Below are positions 18,224 through 25,564 of a DNA stretch of 64,000 bases, piece after piece. The first letter of the stretch is position 1, and the number at the start of each line of letters is the position of its first letter. This DNA is from Pseudopedobacter sp038243635. GTDB lineage: Bacteria; Bacteroidota; Bacteroidia; Sphingobacteriales; Sphingobacteriaceae. Below the pieces are notes generated by a model, which searched no databases, was not told the origin of the DNA, and was given only the letters and a program-made list of their open reading frames with translations. The stretch is from the NCBI GenBank assembly GCA_038243635.1, contig JBBSQW010000002.1, forward strand, positions 124,001 through 188,000, read 5' to 3'. Position numbers and translations under genes: made by a program.

Positions 18224-18338
18224 ACCTAACCAACTAACAACCTAACCGCCTAAAAATCAACAACTAACAACCTAACCATCTAATCACCTAAAATAACCAA
18301 CTAACAACCTAACTATCGAATAACCTAACCACCTACAT
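18224..18338. repeat. ~13-unit 8-bp repeat array (ACCTAACC/AACTAACA)
   Basis: Units such as ACCTAACC, AACTAACA, GCCTAAAA, ATCTAATC and ACCTAACT repeat with an 8-bp period, with two short phase breaks (6 bp near 18256 and 5 bp near 18294). The array runs into the 3' end of the minus-strand SRPBCC gene, whose TAG stop (18325-18327) falls on a unit core. Same family as 752-783. Confidence 0.75.
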
Positions 18339-18801
18339 ACTTCCCAAACATTTCTTCCACCGCCGTTTCTCTGTAATCAAAAATTCCTTGCGTTTGCTTA
18401 TCAACAATAATTGCATTCGCTATTTGACCTATAAATCCAAAAGGAATACCATAACTCAATCTGTCTTTCATCAATACGCCACCGTCGATTTCCTCAAAAT
18501 GGTGTTCGTGGTGCCAAAATTTAAACGGACCAAAGCGTTGCTCATCAATAAAGTACTGGTTTTCTTTCACAGTGGTAATCTCCGTCATCCAATCCATCTT
18601 AATTCCTAACAGCGGCGAAACTTTATAAGTGATAATCATGCCTTCGTACATTTTGGTGTTTTCAGTATAATCTGAAGTCACTACAAAACTCATACTGGCC
18701 GGGGTGATTTTAGATAAGTTAAGCGGTGAAGAAAAGAAATCCCATGCTTGTTTTAGCGTAATTGGTAATTTCTGTTCGAAAAATTTATGATAAGTTCTCA
18801 T
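18325..18801 (-). CDS. SRPBCC (START-like) domain protein
   Basis: A 158-residue protein spanning one SRPBCC/Bet v1-like domain: an N-terminal strand and helices (FEQKLPITLKQAWDFFSSP), then antiparallel strands (DEQRFGPFKFWHHEHHFEE, residues ~88-106) and the long C-terminal helix (DYRETAVEEMFGKY). Such domains bind hydrophobic ligands. Close Bacteroidota relatives are often labelled cell division inhibitors, without strong evidence. No signal peptide. The final residues VGG and the stop come from the 8-bp repeat array. Confidence 0.82.
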   Translation of the reverse strand: MRTYHKFFEQKLPITLKQAWDFFSSPLNLSKITPASMSFVVTSDYTENTKMYEGMIITYKVSPLLGIKMDWMTEITTVKENQYFIDEQRFGPFKFWHHEHHFEEIDGGVLMKDRLSYGIPFGFIGQIANAIIVDKQTQGIFDYRETAVEEMFGKYVGG

Positions 18802-18907
18802 ATCTGTTTAAACAGCTGATTTAAGAAAAGGTTTGAGTAAGTACTTTGTTTATCGCTAATTTTTAAGCAGCTATTGTGCTCTTTCTGAAATTGACGATAT
18901 ATTATTA

Positions 18908-19378
18908 CTACACCATTTTATCGGCACAATAAGAACTCGCAAATGCTTCTGGTTTTGCTTTAAAAACAAAACCCATCCCTGATATATAACCCATTGCTTC
19001 ATGTAAGGCGACGTTAGATTTAAAATTCGGGCTGGTGTTTATATCTGCATGCACCTCTAAATCCACATGGTATAAATCCAACAACGGGCAAATGTTGTAA
19101 GCGCACTCAATAGATTTTTGTACTTCGGCGAGCATACGCTCTTTAATGGTCATTTTTTGTGGAGTACGTTCTTGGTTAATGAACATAAAACCGCCTCGGT
19201 GTCCTCTTAAAAATACAATTGCGGTGGCAAAATCAATCACTTTACCTTTTACTTGAGAATCCGTACCAATACACACCTTTAGTCTGTTTCCTTGAAGATA
19301 TTCTCGCTTAATGCTACTTTCAACTTTTTTTAGAATAGGAGCACTGAGGTTTTCTCCGCTAAATTTTTTCCAGGACAT
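18908..19378 (-). CDS. RNase H-like YkuK-family (DUF458) protein
   Basis: A ~156-residue protein of the YkuK/DUF458 family, which has a ribonuclease H-like fold. VCIGTDSQVKG (residues ~35-45) carries the first acidic residue of the fold, DLEVHADINTSP a second, and the C-terminal FKAKPEAFASSYCADKMV is typical. Nuclease activity is inferred from the fold only. The start is placed at ATG 19378 (MSWKKFSGE), where family similarity begins, rather than eight codons upstream. Confidence 0.8.
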   Translation of the reverse strand: MSWKKFSGENLSAPILKKVESSIKREYLQGNRLKVCIGTDSQVKGKVIDFATAIVFLRGHRGGFMFINQERTPQKMTIKERMLAEVQKSIECAYNICPLLDLYHVDLEVHADINTSPNFKSNVALHEAMGYISGMGFVFKAKPEAFASSYCADKMV

Positions 19379-19613
19379 AATGGTTAGATTTATCTGACCC
19401 ATTGTTGAGTTTTATAAAAATAACTGATTTTTATTCTAAAATTTGTTAAAAGTGGACTATTTAATTTTAACATCTTTCTTGTATTCAATTGTTTAACTGT
19501 TTTTAGGACCTCAATCTTCGCAATCGGTTGATAATTGGCTAGTCGATTATCGGAAAGATTTATTTAATTTGTGGTTATTGGCTTTTGAAGCTTCTTTTAT
19601 TTTTGATGTAGTA

Positions 19614-20624
19614 ATGACTGATAAGAAACAAAATAAGATAGGAATAATTGGGGGAGGAAGTTGGGCAACGGCCATCGTAAAGATGCTTTCTGATAATATT
19701 GAAGATAAAGAAATCTTTTGGTGGCTTCGTGATGAGGAAGCAGTCGCTCATATTTCAAAATACAGACGCAACCCAAGGTATCTGTCTTCAGTTGAACTAA
19801 AAGTAGATGCCAATAACGTATCTACAGATATTAAGGGTATTATATCTTCGGTTGATACGCTGGTACTAGCTGTTCCTGCGGCGTTTTTAAAGCAAGCTTT
19901 AGCTGATTTAACCATTGAAGATCTCAAGGGTAAAAAAATAGTTTCTGCGATCAAAGGAATTGTTCCGGAAACCAATCAGATTATTGGTGATTTTATTCAT
20001 CATGAGTATCATATTCCTTTAAAAGATGTCGCTGTAATTAGCGGACCTTGCCATGCAGAGGAAGTGGCGCTAGAAAAATTGAGCTACCTAACCATTGCTA
20101 GTCAAGATTTTGATTTGGCTAACTATTTTTCTAAACTGATTAATACCAGATATATCAAAACCAATATTTCTAATGATATTTATGGAACGGAGTATAGCGC
20201 TGTTTTAAAAAATATTTATGCTGTGGCGAGTGGTATTTGCCATGGGGTAGGATTTGGCGATAACTTTCAGGCTGTTTTAGTTTCGAATGCAGTGAGGGAG
20301 ATGAGCCGTTTTGTAGATGCAATACATCCAATTGATCGGGATATTAAAGAGTCAGCCTATTTAGGAGATCTTTTGGTAACCGCTTATTCGCAATTTAGTC
20401 GAAATAGAACTTTCGGAAATATGATAGGGAAGGGTTACACCGTAAAATCTGCTCAGTTAGAAATGAATATGATTGCAGAGGGTTATTACGCGGTCAATTG
20501 TATCCATCAGATTAACAAAATATATAAGGTAAGTATGCCTATTGCGAGGGCTGTTTACGCAGTACTTTATGAAAAACACGCACCTCATACAGAGATGAAG
20601 CTCTTGGCCGAGGAAATTTCTTAG
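19614..20624 (+). CDS. gpsA: Glycerol-3-phosphate dehydrogenase [NAD(P)+]
   Basis: A ~336-residue GpsA enzyme that reduces dihydroxyacetone phosphate to sn-glycerol 3-phosphate for phospholipid synthesis in the cytoplasm. The Rossmann motif GIIGGGSWATAI is followed by ISGPCHAEEV and the catalytic Lys region SAVLKNIYAVASG. The C-terminal helical domain contains the SRNRTFG and NMIAEGYYAV segments. The start is placed at ATG 19614 (MTDKKQNKIG); an upstream TTG would add a hydrophobic stretch foreign to the family. All key residues appear intact. Confidence 0.94.
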   Translation: MTDKKQNKIGIIGGGSWATAIVKMLSDNIEDKEIFWWLRDEEAVAHISKYRRNPRYLSSVELKVDANNVSTDIKGIISSVDTLVLAVPAAFLKQALADLTIEDLKGKKIVSAIKGIVPETNQIIGDFIHHEYHIPLKDVAVISGPCHAEEVALEKLSYLTIASQDFDLANYFSKLINTRYIKTNISNDIYGTEYSAVLKNIYAVASGICHGVGFGDNFQAVLVSNAVREMSRFVDAIHPIDRDIKESAYLGDLLVTAYSQFSRNRTFGNMIGKGYTVKSAQLEMNMIAEGYYAVNCIHQINKIYKVSMPIARAVYAVLYEKHAPHTEMKLLAEEIS

Positions 20625-20630
20625 TATTTA

Positions 20631-20661
20631 TTTGGATTTAATCTAAATTGCGCTACTTTTG
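20631..20661 (+). promoter_or_regulatory. Bacteroidota-type promoter for the 20666 gene
   Basis: TTTG at 20631-20634 and TACTTTTG at 20654-20661 match the -33/-7 consensus with a 19-bp spacer. The ATG at 20666 lies only five bases beyond the -7 box, so the transcript is probably leaderless or nearly so. Confidence 0.6.
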
Positions 20662-20665
20662 TAGT

Positions 20666-21019
20666 ATGGATTGCACATCGTTTGTACAAGTTTTTAGTAA
20701 TAATTCTGGCATTGTTTACCAATGCGATAACGAATTATGCTTTTATGTAGAATTTGAAGACAAACGAGCAAAGTACAGTGTTAGAAACTTAAAACAGTTA
20801 AAAGTTAAAATTGATAATTTTAAAATCGAAGAAATTTTCGCTGTGGATTCCTTAAATCCATCCGGTACTGAGATTATTACTATATCTACCACCAACCACT
20901 GCTACATATTAAATCCATTGCAAATTATCCGATTCAGAGAATTATTAGATCAAGCCTTTTTTAATTTACACGTTAATCAGGTGTTGAAAGACAAGCTACA
21001 TTATGCGGTTTTTGCTTAA
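20666..21019 (+). CDS. Hypothetical protein, ~117 residues
   Basis: Not recognised. A soluble alpha/beta protein with no signal peptide or membrane segment. It has a cysteine-rich start (MDCTSF, QCDNELCF), alternating strands in the middle (YSVRNLKQLKVKIDNF) and a C-terminal helix (IIRFRELLDQAFFNLHVNQ). The start is placed at ATG 20666, just after a good promoter, instead of an upstream TTG that lies inside it. The neighbouring ferritin gene lies 75 bp downstream on the same strand. Iron-linked cotranscription is possible, but nothing in the sequence shows it. Confidence 0.65.
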   Translation: MDCTSFVQVFSNNSGIVYQCDNELCFYVEFEDKRAKYSVRNLKQLKVKIDNFKIEEIFAVDSLNPSGTEIITISTTNHCYILNPLQIIRFRELLDQAFFNLHVNQVLKDKLHYAVFA

Positions 21020-21094
21020 TTAGTTTAATTCTTTATTACAAAAAAATGTCTGCTAGCAATTTCGTAATGCCTATTTTTAGGTAAATACAAAATT

Positions 21095-21628
21095 ATGAAA
21101 GATTTACTTCGGGTTAAAAGTTTGATTTCTACAGAGCTAGAAACGTTACTAAATAGTCAAATAAAAAAAGAAGCTCATTCTAGCGCACAATATTTAGCCA
21201 TGTCATCATGGTGTGATCAAAACGGTTTTGATAATTCGGCGGATCATTTTTTCAATCAAGCAGCAGAAGAAAGAGATCATCAGCTTAAACTATTTAAATA
21301 TCTTTTAGATATGGGCGGACAGGCTTTATCGCCAGAGGTAAGTTCTTTAAAACATGAATTTGAAAGTTTTAGAGAGGTATTCGAATACGCTCTAGAAACT
21401 GAGATTGCCATTACGCAATCGTTTAAAAAAATAGCCGCTACCTGCCATAAAGAGCAAGATTATGTAACGATGGAATTTTTAAACTGGTTTTTGAAAGAGC
21501 AACGTGAAGAAGAGTATGTTGCCAGAAGAGCAGTAGAATTATTTGATGTTATTGGCGAAGAAGGTACAGGGCGTTGGGAAATTGATAAAGCGATTACTCA
21601 AATTAGCTATACCGGCGAACAAGCTTAA
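21095..21628 (+). CDS. Ferritin (non-haem iron storage)
   Basis: A 177-residue ferritin of the bacterial FtnA type: one four-helix bundle with no haem-binding Met pattern of bacterioferritin. Ferroxidase ligands are recognisable in helix A (KKEAHSSAQYLAM: Glu with Tyr) and helix B (AAEERDHQ: E..H), with further Glu in helix C (ETEIAITQSF) and helix D (LKEQREEE). It oxidises Fe2+ and stores it as a ferric mineral in a 24-mer. The 3' end overlaps that of the convergent ferredoxin-like gene by four bases. Confidence 0.93.
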   Translation: MKDLLRVKSLISTELETLLNSQIKKEAHSSAQYLAMSSWCDQNGFDNSADHFFNQAAEERDHQLKLFKYLLDMGGQALSPEVSSLKHEFESFREVFEYALETEIAITQSFKKIAATCHKEQDYVTMEFLNWFLKEQREEEYVARRAVELFDVIGEEGTGRWEIDKAITQISYTGEQA

Positions 21629-21891
21629 GATTTCTTTTCAGCAAGGTGAAGTATTTTAGCTAATATTTCATCTTGCTTATAAGTCAACATCCATCTATTC
21701 TCAGGCTGCACACAAGCCACTGGAGCAAGCTTACATCTACCAGTACATTCTGTACGTATAATTTCCACATTGCTAGCCTTTAAACTTTTAATGAGCTTTT
21801 TGCCTTTCTTGAAACATTCTTTACCACCTTTTTTATCGCATTTACTGCCGGCGCAAATGTAGATGATATGATCTGGTTGGTTGATTTTCAT
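21625..21891 (-). CDS. Thioredoxin-like (2Fe-2S) ferredoxin domain protein
   Basis: A small protein (~88 residues from ATG 21891) with the thioredoxin-like 2Fe-2S ferredoxin fold. Cysteines occur as CAGSKCDKKGGKEC and later CTGRCKLAPVAC, the spacing seen in the NuoE-like/(2Fe-2S) ferredoxin family. It probably carries electrons in the cytoplasm; the partner is unknown. The start MKINQPDHIIYIC matches the family better than the ATG ten codons upstream. It converges on ferritin with a 4-bp overlap, so the two iron-linked genes may influence each other at their 3' ends. Confidence 0.8.
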   Translation of the reverse strand: MKINQPDHIIYICAGSKCDKKGGKECFKKGKKLIKSLKASNVEIIRTECTGRCKLAPVACVQPENRWMLTYKQDEILAKILHLAEKKS

Positions 21892-22020
21892 GATTGCTAG
21901 TTTGCTAAGCCTAACATTCAAAAATTGTGCTGTAAATCCTTTTTGGGAAATTTTAATTGATTAAAGACGATTTTTTAATTATCGAAATCAATTTCGCTTA
22001 GTGAAGGTGATGATGTTGTA

Positions 22021-22096
22021 TGCGTTAACGATTGAAGCGACATCCTTTTTGCTTTTTCAGCGAAAAGATACAGCGAAAAGCGTGTTAAAACGCCCT
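22021..22096. repeat. Dispersed hairpin repeat, copy A
   Basis: On the minus strand this reads ACACGCTTTTCGCTGTATCT, a middle part, then AAAAAGGATGTCGCT, with outer arms GCGTT...AACGC. The element at 45025-45130 shares ACACGCTTTTCGCT, TATCTTTT and AGATGTCGCT in the same order. It lies between the ferredoxin-like gene and sucC, in a 293-bp gap without a gene. Confidence 0.6.
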
Positions 22097-22140
22097 AATC
22101 AAAATTCAATCCGCTATGATAACCTAAAATAGAGTCCAAC

Positions 22141-22174
22141 AAAAAAAAATCCCGATTTTTCAATCAGGATTTTA
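22141..22174 (-). terminator. Terminator after sucC
   Basis: On the minus strand AAAATCCTGAT, a 6-nt loop, then ATCGGGATTTTTTTTT: an 11-bp stem with one G-T pair and a T run, ~40 bp past the sucC stop. Confidence 0.8.
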
Positions 22175-22214
22175 TTCGTTTATGCTTTCAACTTTTAGCC
22201 TTATGCTTTTAAAA

Positions 22215-23414
22215 TTAAGCTTGCTCAGCTAATACTTCTGATACTAAATCAGCAGCCTCTTTCAATAAAATTGCAGAGAATACTTTTAATCCAGAATCGT
22301 CAATTAACTTTTTCGCCTCAACAGCGTTTGTACCTTGTAATCTCACAATAATTGGAACTCTAATGTTACCCATTTCCGTGTAAGCATCAATAACTCCTTG
22401 TGCAACTCTATCACAACGAACAATACCACCAAAAATGTTAATCAAAATTGCTTTAACATTTGGGTCTTTTAAAATAATTTGGAAAGCAGCTTTAACAGTT
22501 ACAGCGTTTGCAGTTCCACCAACATCTAAAAAGTTTGCAGGCTCGCCACCGGCAATCTTAATAATATCCATGGTAGCCATTGCTAAACCAGCACCGTTAA
22601 CCATACAACCCACGTTACCGTCAAGTTTAACATAGTTAAGATTTGATGCTGATGCTTCAACTTCTGTTGGATCTTCTTCCGTAGTATCACGCATTGCTGC
22701 ATAATCTGGGTGACGGAAAAGTGCGTTATCATCTAAATTAACTTTAGCATCAACTGCCAAAATTTTATCGTCAGATGTTTTTAAAACTGGGTTAATTTCA
22801 AACATTGCCGAATCTGTAGTCTCGTAAGCTTTGTAAAGAGAAGCTATAAATTTAGTCATGTCTTTAAAAGCAGCTCCAGATAAACCCAAATTGAAAGCTA
22901 TTTTGCGAGTTTGGAAAGCTTGTAAGCCAACTTTAGGATCAATTTCTTCTTTAAATATTAAGTGAGGAGTTTTTTCAGCAACTTCTTCAATATCCATTCC
23001 ACCTTCTGTAGAATACATAATGATATTTTTACCGCTTGAACGGTTCAACAATACAGAAACATAAAATTCTTTAGTTTCAGATTCACCTGGATAATAAACA
23101 TCTTGCGCAACTAAAACTTTACTTACCAATTTTCCTTCTGCACCAGTTTGTGGAGTAATTAATTGCATGCCGATAATGTCGGTAGCTATTTGCTTTACTT
23201 CCTCTAAATTTTTAGCCAGTTTAACACCGCCACCTTTTCCTCTTCCGCCAGCATGAATTTGTGCCTTAATCACAACCCAGTCAGAATTGTAATCTTCTTT
23301 CAGTTTTTTGGCAGCTTCTACCGCTTGTTCTGGCGTATCCGCTACAATACCTTCTTGTATTCTAACACCAAAACTTTTAAGAATTTGTTTACCTTGATAT
23401 TCGTGAATGTTCAT
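22215..23414 (-). CDS. sucC: Succinate-CoA ligase, ADP-forming, beta subunit
   Basis: A 399-residue beta subunit of succinyl-CoA synthetase, which makes ATP (or GTP) from succinyl-CoA in the TCA cycle. The N-terminal ATP-grasp domain starts MNIHEYQGKQILKSFGV and contains the glycine-rich HAGGRGKGGGVKLA loop. The CoA-ligase domain has VNGAGLAMATMDIIK, GGEPANFLDVGG and INIFGGIVRCD. Length is standard. The alpha subunit gene (sucD) is not adjacent. Separate sucC and sucD loci are common in this phylum, so this is not a defect. Confidence 0.96.
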   Translation of the reverse strand: MNIHEYQGKQILKSFGVRIQEGIVADTPEQAVEAAKKLKEDYNSDWVVIKAQIHAGGRGKGGGVKLAKNLEEVKQIATDIIGMQLITPQTGAEGKLVSKVLVAQDVYYPGESETKEFYVSVLLNRSSGKNIIMYSTEGGMDIEEVAEKTPHLIFKEEIDPKVGLQAFQTRKIAFNLGLSGAAFKDMTKFIASLYKAYETTDSAMFEINPVLKTSDDKILAVDAKVNLDDNALFRHPDYAAMRDTTEEDPTEVEASASNLNYVKLDGNVGCMVNGAGLAMATMDIIKIAGGEPANFLDVGGTANAVTVKAAFQIILKDPNVKAILINIFGGIVRCDRVAQGVIDAYTEMGNIRVPIIVRLQGTNAVEAKKLIDDSGLKVFSAILLKEAADLVSEVLAEQA

Positions 23415-23526
23415 CGTCTAAAAATTTGATGTGAAATTACGAATACCATCCTAATAAAGAAAGCTTAAAGCGTAATAATTTGGTGTTATTGCTTTTTTAA
23501 GCCCTTTTTTTGATAATACTTTTATC

Positions 23527-23534
23527 TATTTTTG
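23527..23534 (+). promoter_or_regulatory. -7 element TATTTTTG just before lolD
   Basis: Matches TAnnTTTG; the lolD ATG is at 23539, only four bases beyond. A TTTG at 23509-23512 gives a spacer of 14 bp, shorter than usual, so the -33 box is uncertain. A leaderless transcript is likely if the element is used. Confidence 0.4.
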
Positions 23535-23538
23535 AAAA

Positions 23539-24195
23539 ATGCTAAAGGCTTTAAATATTGTAAAAAATTATAGCGAACTCCAGATTTTAAAAAGCGTAAG
23601 TTTAGAAGTCGGGAAAGGTGAAATTGTAAGTATAGTAGGTGCTTCTGGGGCCGGTAAAAGCACTTTGTTACATATTATTGGGACATTAGATAAACCAGAT
23701 AGTGGGCAGGTTTTTATTAACGATGCCGATATTACCAAGCTAAATTCAAAAGCATTAAGTGCTTTCAGAAACAAGCATATAGGATTCATTTTTCAGTTTC
23801 ATCACTTGTTACCAGAGTTTACGGCGTTAGAAAACGTGTGTATTCCAGCTTTTATCGCTAAAACGTCTAAAGCGGAAGCAGAAAAAAGAGCTTTAGAGTT
23901 GTTGATTTTACTTGGATTAAAAGATAGAGTACATCATAAGCCGGCAGCAATGTCGGGTGGCGAGCAACAACGTGTTGCCGTTGCCAGAGCTTTAATTAAT
24001 AAGCCTGATTTAATTTTGGCCGATGAGCCTTCGGGGAATTTAGATTCGCACCATGCGAAAGAATTGCATCAACTGTTTTTTGATTTACGAGATCGTTTCA
24101 ATCATACTTTCATTATCGTAACGCATAATGAAGATTTGGCAGATATGGCTGATCGCAAAATAGTGATGAAAGATGGTTTAATTTATAACAATTAG
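23539..24195 (+). CDS. lolD: ABC transporter ATP-binding protein, LolD/MacB-like
   Basis: A 218-residue ATPase of the LolD/MacB type. Walker A is GASGAGKST (~residues 36-44), the Q-loop lies in IFQFHHLLPEFTALENV, the signature is MSGGEQQRVAVARAL and Walker B LILADEPSGNLDS. The H-loop is VTHNED. The LLPEFTALENV segment is characteristic of LolD, which drives lipoprotein release from the inner membrane together with LolC/E; the permease is not next to it. Two unknown genes follow at 2-bp and 0-bp spacing, forming a probable three-gene operon. Confidence 0.88.
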   Translation: MLKALNIVKNYSELQILKSVSLEVGKGEIVSIVGASGAGKSTLLHIIGTLDKPDSGQVFINDADITKLNSKALSAFRNKHIGFIFQFHHLLPEFTALENVCIPAFIAKTSKAEAEKRALELLILLGLKDRVHHKPAAMSGGEQQRVAVARALINKPDLILADEPSGNLDSHHAKELHQLFFDLRDRFNHTFIIVTHNEDLADMADRKIVMKDGLIYNN

Positions 24196-24197
24196 GT

Positions 24198-24902
24198 TTG
24201 AAAGTTTTAATTACAACATCAAAACATATAGCAAGTTTTCAATTAGCTTCGCTTTTAAAAAACGACGAAGTTCTATTCGGAGATCACTTTAAGGACTTTC
24301 CGGTTACAGATAATAATTCCATCGCACACGAGATTCTTAAGTTCTGTTTAGATCATCAAATTACCAAAGTTTTTCCTTTAACCTTTGCCGAAGTTACTGA
24401 ACTTCGGAAATCGATGATTTTGTTTGACGAATTTGGGATTGAGATAATGCTTAACGCAGAGGAAACGGAAGTATTAAACGAGGCCAACAAAACGGTTAGT
24501 TCATTTATGGAATTATCTACGAGTCTGATAGGTTTAGGTTATCCTAACACAAGAGTAGCCGTTGCTAATGCAGACGGAAGGGGAGAACTCATTTTGATTG
24601 ATGACGCCGTTAAGAATAATCTGCAGATATGGAATCAGGTAAAAACAATAAACTTTAACCAATTAGGTAAGTGGTTTAACCAAAGTAATTTTCAAACGGT
24701 TGCGCTTTATCCAGTAGTGGAAGATTTCCGACAGTTCTATATTTTGATTGAAAACGAAGCATTTCAGTTAGTTAATAGACTAGATGATGCTGTTTACGGA
24801 ACCGTAAAAGAAAGTATACAATCTACTAAGAACCTTAAAGGATTTTACCACGTTGCTTTATTAGATCAATCAGTTTTAAGAATAGTTAATACCAGTTTTT
24901 AA
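24198..24902 (+). CDS. ATP-grasp precursor-domain-like protein without an ATP-grasp domain
   Basis: A 234-residue soluble protein starting at TTG, two bases after the lolD stop. Its first ~90 residues (MKVLITTSKHIASFQLASLL...ITKVFPLTFAEVTEL) resemble the Rossmann-like pre-ATP-grasp domain found before carbamoyl-phosphate-synthase-like ATP-grasp modules. However, no ATP-grasp nucleotide-binding or metal-binding motif follows. The rest (~95-234) is unassigned alpha/beta sequence. It abuts the next gene exactly (stop at 24902, ATG at 24903), suggesting translational coupling. Function unknown; the pre-ATP-grasp similarity is from pattern only. Confidence 0.6.
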   Translation: MKVLITTSKHIASFQLASLLKNDEVLFGDHFKDFPVTDNNSIAHEILKFCLDHQITKVFPLTFAEVTELRKSMILFDEFGIEIMLNAEETEVLNEANKTVSSFMELSTSLIGLGYPNTRVAVANADGRGELILIDDAVKNNLQIWNQVKTINFNQLGKWFNQSNFQTVALYPVVEDFRQFYILIENEAFQLVNRLDDAVYGTVKESIQSTKNLKGFYHVALLDQSVLRIVNTSF

Positions 24903-25508
24903 ATGCTAAAATTCAGTGATATAAATTCTTCCAAAAAAGCAATTATTTTTGAGTTAGACGATGTCCTAATTCCCAAAAAGGATTATGATTTACAGGTTTA
25001 CTATCTGTTTTCAAACTTTATCGAATATTTAGAAACTTTTCCTCCGGCTCAAGAAATGTTAGCGTTTATCACAAAACGATATGAGCTTCATGGTAATAAA
25101 GGAATGTTTGAAGAAGTGGTAAACACTTTTGGGATAGATGGTAAGTTTAAAGAAAACCTAGCTTTATTGTTTACCAATGCCAGATTGCCGCTAAAGCTAT
25201 TGCTTTTTAAAGAATCATTGGATTTATTGCAAGAGCTGGTAGTAAACAGGAATGATATTTTTATTTTGACAGCAGGCAAGCCAGAACAACAGCTCAATAA
25301 AATAAAACAAACCGAGTGGAACGGTTTGGATCAATACCTAAAGGTTTATTTTGCCGATGAGTTTGCCAGTGATTCGTCAACTGAAGCGTTATCTTATTTA
25401 TTGAGAGAAAACAATTTGGTTGCCGATGATATTTTAATTGTTGGACATTCGAACACACAAAAAGAGAATGCAGCTTTAGCAGGAATAGATTTTTTCAAAA
25501 TTAAATAA
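24903..25508 (+). CDS. HAD-like protein with altered catalytic motifs
   Basis: A 201-residue protein with the HAD hydrolase layout: motif I near residue 16, a helical cap (~30-100), motif II (IFILTAGKPE) and a motif IV region (ILIVGHSNTQKENAALAG). Two catalytic positions are replaced. Motif I is FELDDVL instead of FDLDxTL, so the nucleophile Asp is Glu17. Motif IV has VGHS instead of VGDS, so the Mg-binding Asp is His. It is unlikely to be a normal phosphatase. It follows the ATP-grasp-precursor-like gene without any gap and is probably its functional partner. Confidence 0.75.
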   Translation: MLKFSDINSSKKAIIFELDDVLIPKKDYDLQVYYLFSNFIEYLETFPPAQEMLAFITKRYELHGNKGMFEEVVNTFGIDGKFKENLALLFTNARLPLKLLLFKESLDLLQELVVNRNDIFILTAGKPEQQLNKIKQTEWNGLDQYLKVYFADEFASDSSTEALSYLLRENNLVADDILIVGHSNTQKENAALAGIDFFKIK

Positions 25509-25564
25509 TTGGAGCAGAATAAAAAACCAAAGATCAGCGTTTTACGTTTTTAAATTAAAAAATA

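Noticed and set aside
18224..18338. CRISPR array
   Set aside because: Units are 8 bp with no spacers and no cas genes nearby.
22215..23414. Orphan or defective sucC because sucD is missing
   Set aside because: sucC and sucD are often unlinked in Bacteroidota, and the protein is complete.
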